A DNA stretch of 64,000 nucleotides. Source: Noviherbaspirillum sedimenti (GTDB lineage Bacteria; Pseudomonadota; Gammaproteobacteria; Burkholderiales; Burkholderiaceae_D). Location: assembly GCF_003590835.1 (NCBI RefSeq), contig NZ_QYUQ01000002.1, positions 4,216,001 to 4,280,000 on the forward strand, in the 5' to 3' direction. The stretch's first letter is position 1. The number at the start of each line of letters is the position of its first letter. Both the position numbers and the translations under genes were made by a program. Positions 41,744 through 51,021 of the stretch are shown here, one piece after another. The notes below the pieces were generated by a model. That model was not told the origin of the DNA, did not search any database, and was given only the letters and a program-made list of their open reading frames with translations.

Positions 41744-43840
41744 ATGCATTTAAAACATCTTAAATCCTGTCTTACTTCGAGGCGCGCCCTTGATGCCTGG
41801 CTGGTTGCCGGGATTGCTCTTTTCGTGGCTGGGGCCCTGTTCATTATCTTGCAGCCATATTTGGCCGGCCCGCCCGCCCCCTTTTTATGGTTCGTTCCCG
41901 CAATCGCCGTTGCTGCATTGTTTGGCGGTTATCTGCCCGGCATCGCGGCCAGTTTGCTGGGCGGGACTGCTGGCTGGTGGCTTTCCGGCGACCTTGGGGC
42001 TCAGATCGCGCAATTGCCGCAATTGCCGCAATTGCCACAGTTGCCACAGTTGCTCTTGCTGCTGGCCTTCGGTCTGGTTGCCAGTGCGCTCGGCGGGATC
42101 CTGCAAAGCCGACGTATTGCAGTGCCGCAGCGCCCGGAAATCGAAGAGGAATTGTTGCGCACAAAGTCACACCTGCATAGCCTGCTGGACAATTCGCCAG
42201 CGCTGGTATCGATCAAGGACCTGGAGGGCAGGTTGGTGATGGCCAACCGCGGTTTGCTGGACACCTTGGGCAAGACCCCGGAAAGCGTGGTTGGTCGCAA
42301 TGTGTATGAGCTTTTTCCGCGCGACATGGCCGACCGTTTCTGGCATGGTGACCAGCGGGCCTTGCGCGATGGCGCGTTGCTGCAGCAAGTCGAGGAACGT
42401 CTGCATAAAGATGGCAAAAGCCGCACCTACCTGACTACGCGTTTCCCGATCACCCACCTGGATACGGCTCAACCTCTGGGCGTATGCGCCATGTGGACGG
42501 ATATCACGGCACAGAAAGATGCCGAGGAAAAACTGGTGCACGCCGCCCAGCACGATGTACTGACGGGTTTGCCCAACCGCGCGCTGGTGTATGAGTTTGG
42601 CGAACTGCTGCTGGGCGCGGCCAGGCGCAGCGACGGCAAGCTGGCTGTGCTGTTCTTTGATCTCGAGCGCTTCAAGTCGCTCAACGACGCCTATGGCCGC
42701 GAAGCCGGCGACAGCATGTTGCAGGAAATCGCCCGGCGCCTGCGCCGCAATGTGCGTGGCAGCGACCTGGTGGGTCGCATGGGCAGTGACGAATTCGTGG
42801 TGGTCCTGAGCGATGTCCAGTCCGGGCAAGATCTTGCCAATTCGGCTGCGCATCTGCTGGAAGTCCTGCGCCAGCCATACCAGACAGGCGAATTTGACCT
42901 GCGCGCCTCGCCCAGCATTGGCATCAGCCTCTATCCGGACGACGGCGACGACATCGACACCCTGATCCGCCATGCTGATGCCGCCATGCGCCACGTCCGG
43001 GACAGCGGGCAAGCCGGCTACCAGTTCTTCATGCCGGCGCTGCAGAATAATATTCAGCGTGCCATTGCTATTGAGCAAAAATTACAGCAGGGCATCGAGC
43101 AAAACGAGTTCGAGCTGTATTACCAGCCCGTGGTCGATACCCGCACCCGGCGCATCGTCGGTGCCGAAGCACTGATCCGCTGGCCGCAAACCGATGGCGA
43201 AGTCATGATGCCGCACGAATTCATCCATGTCGCCGAAGCCAATGGCGCCATCAACCAGCTCGGTGCCTGGGTCATTCAGGAAGCCTGCCGGCAGATGCGC
43301 CAATGGCAGGCGCAGGGCTTGCCCGTCTTGCGCATCGCCGTCAACGTCTCGCCGGTGCAGTTTCGCGCCCGTAATTTCTACCAGAGCGTGGCCGATGTTG
43401 TCCGCAGTTCCGGCATCGATCCGTCCTGGCTCGAGCTGGAAGTCACTGAAAGCGCCGTCATGAAACAGGTGGATGAGGCTGGTCAGACCCTGGTTCGCCT
43501 GAAGGACCTGGGATTGCAAATTGCTTTAGACGATTTCGGCACCGGTTATTCCAGCCTGAGCCGGCTGGCGCATCTGCCGTTCGATAAATTGAAAGTCGAT
43601 CAATCGTTTATCCGCAACATTGACACCGACAGCCGTTCCCTTGCGATCGCTGAAACCGTCATTGCGCTGGGAAAGCGGCTCGGCGTCAAGGTGGTCGCCG
43701 AAGGCATTGAAACAGAAGCGGCGTTCGCTTTGTTGCGTAAATGCAAATGTGATCTGGGGCAAGGTTATTTGTTGAGCAGGCCCATGCCGGCCGCGCAATT
43801 CCAGCGATGGCACCGGCAGCACAGTCTGGCGGTAGGCTAG
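41744..43840 (+). CDS. MASE/PAS-GGDEF-EAL cyclic di-GMP signalling protein
   Basis: A 698-residue protein: N-terminal membrane region (WLVAGIALFVAGALFIIL, then FVPAIAVAALFGGYLPG and two more helices, DUF4118-like), a PAS domain (residues about 140-255, LLDNSPALVSIKDLEGRLVM), a GGDEF domain in which the active site reads GSDEF (GRMGSDEFVVVLSD), and an EAL domain with GAEALIRWPQ, ELEVTESAVM, ALDDFGTGYSSLSRL and KLKVDQSFIRNI. An RxxD I-site (RGSD) precedes GSDEF. It probably acts mainly as phosphodiesterase. Residues about 87-101 are five repeats of a three-residue QLP unit. Confidence 0.9.
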   Translation: MHLKHLKSCLTSRRALDAWLVAGIALFVAGALFIILQPYLAGPPAPFLWFVPAIAVAALFGGYLPGIAASLLGGTAGWWLSGDLGAQIAQLPQLPQLPQLPQLLLLLAFGLVASALGGILQSRRIAVPQRPEIEEELLRTKSHLHSLLDNSPALVSIKDLEGRLVMANRGLLDTLGKTPESVVGRNVYELFPRDMADRFWHGDQRALRDGALLQQVEERLHKDGKSRTYLTTRFPITHLDTAQPLGVCAMWTDITAQKDAEEKLVHAAQHDVLTGLPNRALVYEFGELLLGAARRSDGKLAVLFFDLERFKSLNDAYGREAGDSMLQEIARRLRRNVRGSDLVGRMGSDEFVVVLSDVQSGQDLANSAAHLLEVLRQPYQTGEFDLRASPSIGISLYPDDGDDIDTLIRHADAAMRHVRDSGQAGYQFFMPALQNNIQRAIAIEQKLQQGIEQNEFELYYQPVVDTRTRRIVGAEALIRWPQTDGEVMMPHEFIHVAEANGAINQLGAWVIQEACRQMRQWQAQGLPVLRIAVNVSPVQFRARNFYQSVADVVRSSGIDPSWLELEVTESAVMKQVDEAGQTLVRLKDLGLQIALDDFGTGYSSLSRLAHLPFDKLKVDQSFIRNIDTDSRSLAIAETVIALGKRLGVKVVAEGIETEAAFALLRKCKCDLGQGYLLSRPMPAAQFQRWHRQHSLAVG
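42011..42055 (+). repeat. 9-bp tandem repeats within the coding region
   Basis: CAATTGCCG ×2, CAATTGCCA, CAGTTGCCA and CAGTTGCTC follow each other (five units). They encode QLP repeats next to the membrane helix end. Copy number could vary by slippage without a frameshift, because units are 9 bp. Confidence 0.9.
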
Positions 43841-44010
43841 GAATACGTCACAATCAACGGCAAATCGTAGCGGATAGTGGTTAAATTTTTTATATCACGC
43901 CATGTTGCGCCATGACGTCTTCTGTTACCGCTACCGTTCTGGCAGTACAAGAACGTCGCTTTTCTTGGTAAAATCAAATACTTATCCAATTTTCAAAGGC
44001 ACGTTCAAGT

Positions 44011-44859
44011 ATGTTGTACCCCGAATTGTTTAAATCCCTGGAACAAGTTCGTTGGAATATGGAAACCGATATTCCTTGGGATCAGTTTGACGCGAGCAAG
44101 CTCTCCGACGAGCAGGCGCAGACCATCCGCATGAATGCGATCACCGAGTGGTCGGCTTTGCCCGCCACCGAAATGTTCTTGCGGGATAATCGGGGCGACA
44201 GCGATTTCTGCGCCTTCATGTCGGTCTGGTTCTTTGAAGAGCAAAAGCATTCACTGGTGCTGATGGAGTACCTGCGCCGCTTCCGCCCTGATCTGGTGCC
44301 GACTGAAGCCGAGCTGCACAACGTACGTTTCGAATTCGATCCGGCCCCTGCGCTGGAAACGCTGATGCTGCATTTTTGCGGCGAGATTCGCCTGAACCAC
44401 TGGTACCGCTGCGCCTCCGACTGGCATACTGAACCGGTGATCAAGCAAATCTACAAGATCATCAGCCAGGATGAAGCGCGCCACGGTGGCGCCTACCTGC
44501 GCTACATGAAAAAGGCGCTGGTCGAAGTGGGTGATTCCGCCCGCGCCGCTTTCGCCAAGATCGGCGTGCTGATGGCCTCTGCGCGCCGCACCGAAAAGCC
44601 GCTGCATCCGACCAACTTGCACGTCAGCCAGGCGCTGTTCCCCAACGATACCGTGCAAAGCCGCCTGCCCGACCCGGAATGGCTGGAACACTGGCTCGAT
44701 AGCCAGATCAAGTTCGACAGCGAGTGGGAAAAGAAAGTGGTGGACCGTATCCTGCACAACATGTCTTTGCTGTTCGAGCGCAAGTTCGAATCGGTGCAGG
44801 AGCTGAATCGCTTTCGCAAGGAAATCATCGCGCGCCTGCCGGCACCGGCGGCCGCGTAA
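44011..44859 (+). CDS. Ferritin-like diiron protein (acyl-ACP desaturase/AcsF-like)
   Basis: A 282-residue soluble four-helix protein. Carboxylate/His ligands appear in the arrangement of diiron oxygenases: EWSALPATE (E46), EEQKH (E77, H80), FCGEIRLNHWY, and QDEARHGG (E155, H158). Such patterns occur in soluble desaturases and related oxidases. No signal peptide. It has an upstream 170-bp gap and is followed by a strong terminator. Enzymatic activity is not predictable beyond an O2-dependent oxidation. Confidence 0.75.
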   Translation: MLYPELFKSLEQVRWNMETDIPWDQFDASKLSDEQAQTIRMNAITEWSALPATEMFLRDNRGDSDFCAFMSVWFFEEQKHSLVLMEYLRRFRPDLVPTEAELHNVRFEFDPAPALETLMLHFCGEIRLNHWYRCASDWHTEPVIKQIYKIISQDEARHGGAYLRYMKKALVEVGDSARAAFAKIGVLMASARRTEKPLHPTNLHVSQALFPNDTVQSRLPDPEWLEHWLDSQIKFDSEWEKKVVDRILHNMSLLFERKFESVQELNRFRKEIIARLPAPAAA

Positions 44860-44874
44860 GGTCCCAAACGGAAC

Positions 44875-44908
44875 AAAAAAGCCGCAGCATGACGCTGCGG
44901 CTTTTTTT
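44875..44908. terminator. Bidirectional Rho-independent terminator
   Basis: A6-GCCGCAGC-ATGAC-GCTGCGGC-T7 forms an 8-bp perfect stem with poly-A and poly-T on both sides. Terminates the diiron gene and the opposing PCuAC gene. Confidence 0.95.
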
Positions 44909-44968
44909 ACGGGCGATTGAGTTGGCGCAGTTTTGCGCGCCTGGATGGCGAGCCGATGACAGGGGCGC

Positions 44969-45454
44969 TTAGTGTCCGGTGCCGCCGGCTACATTTCCGT
45001 GGGGGTTGACACCGCTGATCTGGTCGCTGATTTCTACCGATACTTTAACCTTGCCCGCTTTCTCGAAACGCAAGGTCAGCGGAAAACGTTCGCCTGCCTT
45101 GAGTGGCTTTTTCAGGTTCAGCAACATGATGTGGTAGCCTTCGCCAGGCCGCATCACGACGGTGGCGCCGGAGTCGATGGCGATCTCGCCGACTTCGCGC
45201 ATCTTCATCACATTGCCGTTCATCGTCATCACATGGATTTCCGTCGTGCCGGCAACCGGCGAACTGGCGCCGACCAGGCGGTCCGCCGTGCTGCCGCGGT
45301 TTTCGATATTGATGTAAGCGGCGGCGCCAGGCTGGCCCGGCCGGGTCGGGCGAGCTGTTGGCTGTTCGATGAATAATTTGCCCGCCTGGTAATCGCGTGC
45401 ATGGAGCGGGGCAGTGACAACAATCAGTGCGGCGAGAATGAAGCGCAGATACAT
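44969..45454 (-). CDS. PCuAC-type periplasmic copper chaperone
   Basis: A 161-residue copper chaperone of the PCu(A)C (DR1885-like) family. Signal peptide (YLRFILAALIVVTAPLHA) and the cupredoxin-like fold with copper ligands in HVMTMNGNVMKMREV and, 20 residues further, YHIMLLNLKKPL (HxM motif). It probably carries Cu(I) in the periplasm to cytochrome oxidase, close to the cox locus about 3 kb away. ATG 45454 is chosen over a longer in-frame reading of 36 residues. A good ribosome site is lacking. Confidence 0.9.
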   Translation of the reverse strand: MYLRFILAALIVVTAPLHARDYQAGKLFIEQPTARPTRPGQPGAAAYINIENRGSTADRLVGASSPVAGTTEIHVMTMNGNVMKMREVGEIAIDSGATVVMRPGEGYHIMLLNLKKPLKAGERFPLTLRFEKAGKVKVSVEISDQISGVNPHGNVAGGTGH

Positions 45455-45539
45455 GAGGCGTCTTTCAGAAAACGTTGGTGGTGAGGGTGGTCGCAGTTGC
45501 CGACGATTATAACAAGGCAAGACAAGGCGCACGCCGCGC

Positions 45540-46010
45540 TCATGCGCCGCCGGCATAGCCATTCTGCCGCCACGCCTCGTACGTCACCACTGCCACCGTA
45601 TTGGACAGGTTCAGGCTGCGGTTGCCGGGGCGCATGGGCAGGCGGATGCGTTGCTGTGGCGCGAAACTCTCGCGCAGCGCCGGATCCAGCCCCCGGGTTT
45701 CCGAACCGAACACGAATACATCGTCCGGCTGGAAAGCGATTGAGGCAAACGGCGTCGAACCATGGGTGGTCAGTGCGAACATGCGCGCCGGGTCAGGCGA
45801 CTCGGCCGCCAGGAAGGCAGCCCAGTCGCGGTGCACTTTCATTGTCACATATTCATGGTAATCGAGGCCGGCGCGCCGCATCTTGGCGTCGTCCAGCGGG
45901 AAGCCGAGCGGTTCGATCAGATGCAGCTGGGCGCCGGTGTTGGCGCACAGGCGGATGATGTTGCCGGTATTCGGCGGGATTTCCGGTGCTACCAGAACGA
46001 CATGAAACAA
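45540..46010 (-). CDS. trmL: tRNA (cytidine/uridine-34-2'-O)-methyltransferase TrmL
   Basis: A 156-residue SPOUT-fold methyltransferase that methylates the 2'-O of nucleotide 34 in tRNA-Leu. Motifs: PNTGNIIRLCANTGAQLHLI, FVFGSETRGLDP and LPMRPGNRSLNLSNTVAVVT are all diagnostic of TrmL (YibK). Length is as expected. It is followed upstream by comF, 9 bp away on the same strand, suggesting an operon comF-trmL. Confidence 0.95.
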   Translation of the reverse strand: MFHVVLVAPEIPPNTGNIIRLCANTGAQLHLIEPLGFPLDDAKMRRAGLDYHEYVTMKVHRDWAAFLAAESPDPARMFALTTHGSTPFASIAFQPDDVFVFGSETRGLDPALRESFAPQQRIRLPMRPGNRSLNLSNTVAVVTYEAWRQNGYAGGA

Positions 46011-46019
46011 GTTGGACTC

Positions 46020-46898
46020 CTATTGCTTTGCTTGCCTGGGCGGGGTCCGGGCAAAGATCAGATTGGTCACGCGTGCCGCGCCGAAGCGTTTCAGGGTGGC
46101 GGCTACTTCGTTGAGCGTGGCGCCGGTGGTGAGCACGTCGTCTACCACGCCGACATGGCGGCCGCGCACCGTGTCGATAAATTCTTGCGAGACCGTAAAT
46201 GCCTCGCGCAGGTTGCCCTGCCGCTCATCCTGATGCAGCTGCGATTGTGCGCGGGTATCACGCAGGCGTTGCAGTAGTTGCGGATACAGCGGCAGGCCCA
46301 GGTGGTGCGCCAGCGGCCTGGCGACTTCCAGCGCCTGGTTGAAGCCGCGCTCGCGCAGTCGGCGTGGGCCGAGCGGCACCGCCGTCAGCCAGTCCGGCAG
46401 GGGCGTTGTCAGGGCCTGGCTGCGCAGCAGGGCGTCGCGCTGCAATTGTGCAAACAGCGGCGCCAGCGCCAGCCTGCCGCCAAATTTCAACGCCATCACC
46501 AGTTGATCGACTGGCGGCAGGTAGTCGCTGGCGGTCACGGTGATGTCGAAGGCTGGCGGCTGCGCCAGGCAATCACCGCATCGGCCGGGGGCGCCATCCG
46601 CATCCGACGCGCCGGGCATATCGGCTGCAACGGCAGCGGGCAAGGGCGCGGCGCATTGCCGGCAACGCGCCAGTGCCTTGCTGAAGTAATGGCCATGGCA
46701 GCCGGCGCACAGCGCCTGCCTGTCGCTGGCGCCGCACAGGGCGCAGGACGACGGCAGCAGTTGCGGCAGATGGCGCAGGCAGCGCTGCAGCCACAGACGG
46801 GATTCGGCAAGCATGGGCAATCGGGCTTTCAGGCTATCGCGCGTGTAAGCGTGTAAACTGGCGGACCAGGCAAGACTCTCTATTATCGCATTGAACAT
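46020..46898 (-). CDS. ComF family protein (phosphoribosyltransferase-like)
   Basis: A 292-residue ComF protein with an N-terminal zinc-finger-like Cys cluster (CALCGASDRQALCAGCHGHY, CRQCAAPL, CGDCLAQ) and a C-terminal PRTase domain whose PRPP-binding site is HVGVVDDVLTTGATLNEVAA. Needed for DNA uptake in naturally competent bacteria. Start is uncertain: ATG 46898 (overlapping the bioC start on the other strand) or ATG 46814; I use the longer. It is divergent from bioC with 5' ends overlapping, so one or both starts may be shorter. Confidence 0.88.
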   Translation of the reverse strand: MFNAIIESLAWSASLHAYTRDSLKARLPMLAESRLWLQRCLRHLPQLLPSSCALCGASDRQALCAGCHGHYFSKALARCRQCAAPLPAAVAADMPGASDADGAPGRCGDCLAQPPAFDITVTASDYLPPVDQLVMALKFGGRLALAPLFAQLQRDALLRSQALTTPLPDWLTAVPLGPRRLRERGFNQALEVARPLAHHLGLPLYPQLLQRLRDTRAQSQLHQDERQGNLREAFTVSQEFIDTVRGRHVGVVDDVLTTGATLNEVAATLKRFGAARVTNLIFARTPPRQAKQ

Positions 46899-47856
46899 TA
46901 CAATTCCCGTGGCGTCTCCAACTTCCCCCATCCAGCCAGGCCAGTCCAGCGCTCCCATCGATCCTGCCTGCGTGCGGCGCACCTTTGCCCGTCCGCAGCG
47001 CCTGCAGGATTCCCAATTCATGCGCCGCGAAGTCGCACAGCGCATGCACGAGCGCCTGCAACTGGTCCGACTGGCCCCGCAAGACGTGCTCGATGCGGGT
47101 TGCGGCGAAGGCGCCGATTTGCCTCTGTTGCAAAGCAGTTATCCAGCGGCGCGCCTGCTGGGGCTGGATGCCGCGCCCGCCATGCTGGCGCTGGCGCAAA
47201 GCCGGCAACTGGGCGCCATGTCTTCGGTAAATCGTCTCTTGAGCAAGTGGCTGCCGCAGGCCGTGCTGCCGGGTCGGCAGGGCGCCCCTTTGCTGGTGGC
47301 CGGCGATTTTGCGCAATTGCCGCTGGCCGCCAATGCGGTCGACCTGGTCTGGTCCAGCCTCGCCTTGCACTGGCACCCGCAGCCCGACCAGGTATTCGCC
47401 GAATGGCGCCGGGTGCTGCGCACGGATGGCTTGCTGATGTTTTCCTGCTTCGGCCCGGACACTTTCAAGGAATTGCGCAGTGCTTTTGCGGAGATGGACG
47501 CAGCGCCCCACAGCCTGCCATTCGTCGACATGCATGATTTTGGCGACATGCTGGTCCAGGCTGGCTTCGCCACGCCGGTCATGGACATGGAAACCATCAC
47601 TGTTACCTACGATACGGCGGAAAAGCTGTTGGCCGATGTGCGTGCCTGGGGCGGCAATCCGCTGGCGACCCGGCGGCGCGGCCTGTGCGGCGCGCGCGGT
47701 TGGCGGCGCATGCTTGCTGCGCTGGAGCAATTCCGGCGCGCTGACGGCAAGCTCGGCCTGAGTTTCGAAATTATCTATGGCCACGCCTTCCGGCCAGCGC
47801 AGCGTACCACTGCCAGCGGGGAAGCCATCATCCGTTTTGATTTGGGCAAAAAATGA
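46891..47856 (+). CDS. bioC: BioC-like malonyl-ACP O-methyltransferase
   Basis: A 321-residue class I SAM-dependent methyltransferase. Motif I is DVLDAGCGEGADLPLL, motif II LVWSSLALHWHPQP (BioC-like LxWxxN position), with RRVLRTDGLLMFSCFGPDTF and FRPAQRT at the C-end characteristic for BioC. It would methylate malonyl-ACP to begin pimeloyl-ACP synthesis for biotin. Start TTG 46891 or GTG 46909; no ATG fits. The 5' end overlaps the divergent comF start region. Confidence 0.85.
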   Translation: MNITIPVASPTSPIQPGQSSAPIDPACVRRTFARPQRLQDSQFMRREVAQRMHERLQLVRLAPQDVLDAGCGEGADLPLLQSSYPAARLLGLDAAPAMLALAQSRQLGAMSSVNRLLSKWLPQAVLPGRQGAPLLVAGDFAQLPLAANAVDLVWSSLALHWHPQPDQVFAEWRRVLRTDGLLMFSCFGPDTFKELRSAFAEMDAAPHSLPFVDMHDFGDMLVQAGFATPVMDMETITVTYDTAEKLLADVRAWGGNPLATRRRGLCGARGWRRMLAALEQFRRADGKLGLSFEIIYGHAFRPAQRTTASGEAIIRFDLGKK

Positions 47857-48193
47857 CGCTGTGAGATTTTCTGCGGCCGTGGCTTGCCGTGCGCGAGGCG
47901 TCGATGCAGCCACTTTTCATGATCAAAATATTAATCCGGCGTGAAGTTTTCACCTGTGTGCAGCAGCGGGCAATCTTGCAAACTAAGAATGCTTTTCCAC
48001 TTGATAACAATCACCTTTCCATCTTATACTCCACCGGTTATACGCTGGCCGGCTTGTGCGCTATCCGTTCGTTAAGCGAATGTGGGCAAGGATAGGGGGC
48101 GAGAGCAAGGCGCAAGGCTGCAATGAATGGCTTTTTTGCCGCCGCGCCGGCTGGTTCTGAACAGAATTCTAATATTGGGCTTTTGAGGAAACT
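47857..48193. other. 337-bp leader region of coxB
   Basis: No gene of coding character. It holds a sigma70-like promoter (48001-48030, listed separately), followed by about 155 nt of untranslated leader before coxB. Confidence 0.5.
48001..48030 (+). promoter_or_regulatory. Sigma70-like promoter of the cox operon
   Basis: TTGATA (48001-48006) and TATACT (48025-48030) separated by 18 bp, upstream of coxB. This is the best promoter-like pair in the gap. Confidence 0.6.
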
Positions 48194-49354
48194 ATGAAAT
48201 ATGCAAAGCGCCTTCAATCGTTAATGCTTTACGCATTGGGCATGGCGGCGGCATTGCCGGCATGGGCAGTGGAAGTCGGCGACAGTGTGGGCGGGCCGGC
48301 AGTGCGCCAGCTCAACCTGCCGGTGCCGGTGACCAAGATTGCAGAGCAGATCAGTTCGCTGCACAACATGATGCTGGTGATCTGCCTGGTGATCTTCGTC
48401 GCCGTGTTTGGCGTGATGTTCTATTCGATCTTCAAGCATCGCAAATCGCTCGGCCACAAGCCCGCCACTTTCCACGAAAGCGTCGGCGTTGAAATCGCCT
48501 GGACCGTGGTGCCGTTCGTCATTGTTATCCTGATGGCGTGGCCTGCGACCAAGACCGTCGTGGCGATGAAGGACACCTCCAATGCCGACGTCACCATCAA
48601 GGCCACCGGCATGCAGTGGAAATGGGGCTACGATTACCTGAAAGGCGAAGGCGCCGGCATTTCTTTCCTGTCCAATCTGGCCACCCCGCGTGACCAGGAT
48701 CCGGCCACGGTCAAGAACGACAACTACCTGATCGAAGTCGACAACGAAGTGGTCGTCCCGGTCAACAAGAAAATCCGTATCGTTACCACCGCCAACGACG
48801 TCATCCACGGCTGGACCGTTCCCGCCTTCGGCGTCAAGCAGGATGCGATCCCCGGTTTCGTGCGCGACACCTGGTTCCGCGCCGAGAAGGTTGGCACCTA
48901 TCGCGGCAACTGCGTCGAGTTGTGCGGCAAGGACCATGCCTACATGCCGATCGTGGTCAAGGTCGTGACGGATGCCGAATACACCGCATGGGTCGATGGC
49001 AAGAAAAAGGAAATGGCTGCCAAGGCAGACGATCCGAGCAAGGTCTGGACCATCGACGAGCTCAAGCAGCGCGGCGAAAAAGTCTATGCAGCCAATTGCG
49101 TGGCCTGCCACCAGGCTAACGGCAAGGGCGTGCCGGGTGCGTTCGCAGCACTGGATGGCTCGAAAATCGTGAATGGCCCGAAAGCCGAGAATATCAATAT
49201 CGTATTGAACGGCAAGAGCGCCATGCCAGCCTGGAAAGCCTCCCTGTCCGATACCGAAATTGCTGCGGTGATCACCTACACCCGCAACAGCTGGTCGAAC
49301 AAGGCCCAGGAAAACATCGTACAACCGGCTGAAGTCCTGGCTGCGCGCAAGTAA
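48194..49354 (+). CDS. coxB: Cytochrome c oxidase subunit II with C-terminal cytochrome c domain
   Basis: Subunit II of a heme-copper oxidase, 386 residues. Signal peptide plus two TM helices (MLVICLVIFVAVFGVMFYSI; EIAWTVVPFVIVILMAWPAT), followed by the CuA domain: CVELCGKDHAYMPIVV (Cys, Cys, His, Met ligands) and VIHGWTVPAFGVKQDAIPG. The C-terminal part carries a class I cytochrome c domain (VYAANCVACHQANGKGVPGA, distal Met in SAMPAWKA). This fusion marks a caa3-type oxidase. First structural gene of the cox operon; coxA follows after 18 bp. Confidence 0.96.
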   Translation: MKYAKRLQSLMLYALGMAAALPAWAVEVGDSVGGPAVRQLNLPVPVTKIAEQISSLHNMMLVICLVIFVAVFGVMFYSIFKHRKSLGHKPATFHESVGVEIAWTVVPFVIVILMAWPATKTVVAMKDTSNADVTIKATGMQWKWGYDYLKGEGAGISFLSNLATPRDQDPATVKNDNYLIEVDNEVVVPVNKKIRIVTTANDVIHGWTVPAFGVKQDAIPGFVRDTWFRAEKVGTYRGNCVELCGKDHAYMPIVVKVVTDAEYTAWVDGKKKEMAAKADDPSKVWTIDELKQRGEKVYAANCVACHQANGKGVPGAFAALDGSKIVNGPKAENINIVLNGKSAMPAWKASLSDTEIAAVITYTRNSWSNKAQENIVQPAEVLAARK

Positions 49355-49372
49355 ATAATCAGGAGTTTTGAG

Positions 49373-50968
49373 ATGAGTTCTATCGCACACGATCACGCAC
49401 ACGATCACGCTCACGACCACGCGCATGACCACCCGCATGGCTGGCGCCGCTGGCTGTTCGCCACCAACCACAAGGACATCGGCACGCTGTACCTGTGGTT
49501 CTCGCTCGCCATGCTGATGTTCGGCGGCGTGCTGGCGATGGGCATCCGCGCCGAGCTGTTCCAGCCTGGCCTGCAACTGATGCAGCCGGAGTTCTTCAAC
49601 CAGCTGACCACCATGCACGGCCTGATCATGGTGTTCGGCGCCATCATGCCGGCCTTCGTCGGTTTCGCCAACTGGATGATCCCGCTGCAGATCGGCGCAT
49701 CCGACATGGCGTTCGCCCGCATGAACAACTTTTCGTTCTGGCTGCTGCCGCCGGCCGCGATCCTGCTGGCCGGCTCCTTCCTGGTGCCGGGCGGCGCCAC
49801 TGCCGCCGGCTGGACGCTGTATGCGCCGCTGTCGTCGCAGATGGGCATCGGCATGGACATGGGCATCTTCGCCATGCACATCATGGGTGCGTCGTCGATC
49901 ATGGGTTCGATCAACATCATCGTCACCATCCTGAACATGCGCGCTCCCGGCATGACCCTGATGAAGATGCCGATGTTCTGCTGGACCTGGCTGATTACCG
50001 CGTACCTGCTGATCGCCGTCATGCCGGTGCTGGCTGGCGCCATCACCATGACCCTGACCGACCGCCACTTCGGCACCTCGTTCTTCAACGCCGCCGGCGG
50101 CGGTGACCCGGTCATGTACCAGCACATCTTCTGGTTCTTCGGTCACCCCGAGGTTTACATCATGATCTTGCCGGCGTTCGGCATTGTCTCGCACATCGTG
50201 CCGGCGTTCGCCCGCAAGCCGCTGTTCGGCTACGCCTCGATGGTGTACGCAACCTCGTCGATCGCGATCCTGTCGTTCATCGTCTGGGCGCATCACATGT
50301 TCACCACCGGCATGCCGGTGACGGCGCAGCTGTTCTTCATGTACGCCACCATGCTGATCTCGATTCCGACCGGCGTGAAGGTGTTCAACTGGATTGCCAC
50401 CATGTGGCGCGGCTCGATGACCTTCGAGACGCCGATGCTGTTCGCGATCGGCTTCATTTTCGTGTTCACCATCGGCGGCTTTACCGGCCTGATCCTGGCC
50501 GTGACGCCGATCGACATCCAGCTGCAGGATACCTACTACGTGGTGGCCCACTTCCACTACGTGCTGGTGGCCGGCTCGCTGTTCACCATGTTTGCCGGTT
50601 ACTACTACTGGAGCCCGAAGTGGACCGGTTACATGTACAACGAAACTCGCGGCAAGATCCACTTCTGGCTGTCGCTGATTACCTTTAACATCACCTTCTT
50701 CCCGATGCACTTCCTGGGTCTGGCCGGCATGCCGCGTCGTTATGCCGACTACCCGTCGCAGTTCGCCGACTTCAACCTGCTCGCCTCGATTGGCGCCTTC
50801 GGTTTCGGCCTGGCGCAGGTGTACTTCCTGTTCGCCGTGGTGATTCCGACGATCAGGGGCGGCAAGAAGGCGGAAGCCAATCCGTGGGAAGGCGCTGAAG
50901 GCCTGGAATGGACCGTGCCGAGCCCGGCGCCGTTCCACACCTTTGAAGTGCCGCCGACGGTGAAATAA
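49373..50968 (+). CDS. coxA: Cytochrome c oxidase subunit I
   Basis: The catalytic subunit, 531 residues, 12 TM helices. It contains the heme and CuB ligands: [14 protein letters not shown] (heme a His), [16 protein letters not shown] (CuB His/Tyr pair), HHMFTTGMP (CuB His-His) and [20 protein letters not shown] (heme ligands). An unusual N-terminal segment [18 protein letters not shown] precedes the first helix. AGGAG lies 9 bp before the ATG. Together with CoxB and CoxC it forms a proton-pumping caa3-type terminal oxidase. Confidence 0.97.
   Translation: MSSIAHDHAHDHAHDHAHDHPHGWRRWLFATNHKDIGTLYLWFSLAMLMFGGVLAMGIRAELFQPGLQLMQPEFFNQLTTMHGLIMVFGAIMPAFVGFANWMIPLQIGASDMAFARMNNFSFWLLPPAAILLAGSFLVPGGATAAGWTLYAPLSSQMGIGMDMGIFAMHIMGASSIMGSINIIVTILNMRAPGMTLMKMPMFCWTWLITAYLLIAVMPVLAGAITMTLTDRHFGTSFFNAAGGGDPVMYQHIFWFFGHPEVYIMILPAFGIVSHIVPAFARKPLFGYASMVYATSSIAILSFIVWAHHMFTTGMPVTAQLFFMYATMLISIPTGVKVFNWIATMWRGSMTFETPMLFAIGFIFVFTIGGFTGLILAVTPIDIQLQDTYYVVAHFHYVLVAGSLFTMFAGYYYWSPKWTGYMYNETRGKIHFWLSLITFNITFFPMHFLGLAGMPRRYADYPSQFADFNLLASIGAFGFGLAQVYFLFAVVIPTIRGGKKAEANPWEGAEGLEWTVPSPAPFHTFEVPPTVK
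49387..49443 (+). repeat. Repeat encoding HDHA units at the CoxA N-terminus
   Basis: Tandem 12-bp units of CACGATCACGCA type encode alternating His/Asp/Ala ([18 protein letters not shown]). Could bind metal ions or be a neutral repeat. Confidence 0.75.
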
Positions 50969-50975
50969 TAATTGC

Positions 50976-51008
50976 GGGACAGAGTTAAGCGAAGCGGTAC
51001 TCTGTCCC
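50976..51008 (+). repeat. REP-like palindrome, copy 1
   Basis: GGGACAGAGT at 50976-50985 is the inverted repeat of ACTCTGTCCC at 50999-51008. It occurs again in inverted orientation downstream of coxC (52859-52892). Confidence 0.85.
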
Positions 51009-51021
51009 CAACCGAATAGAG

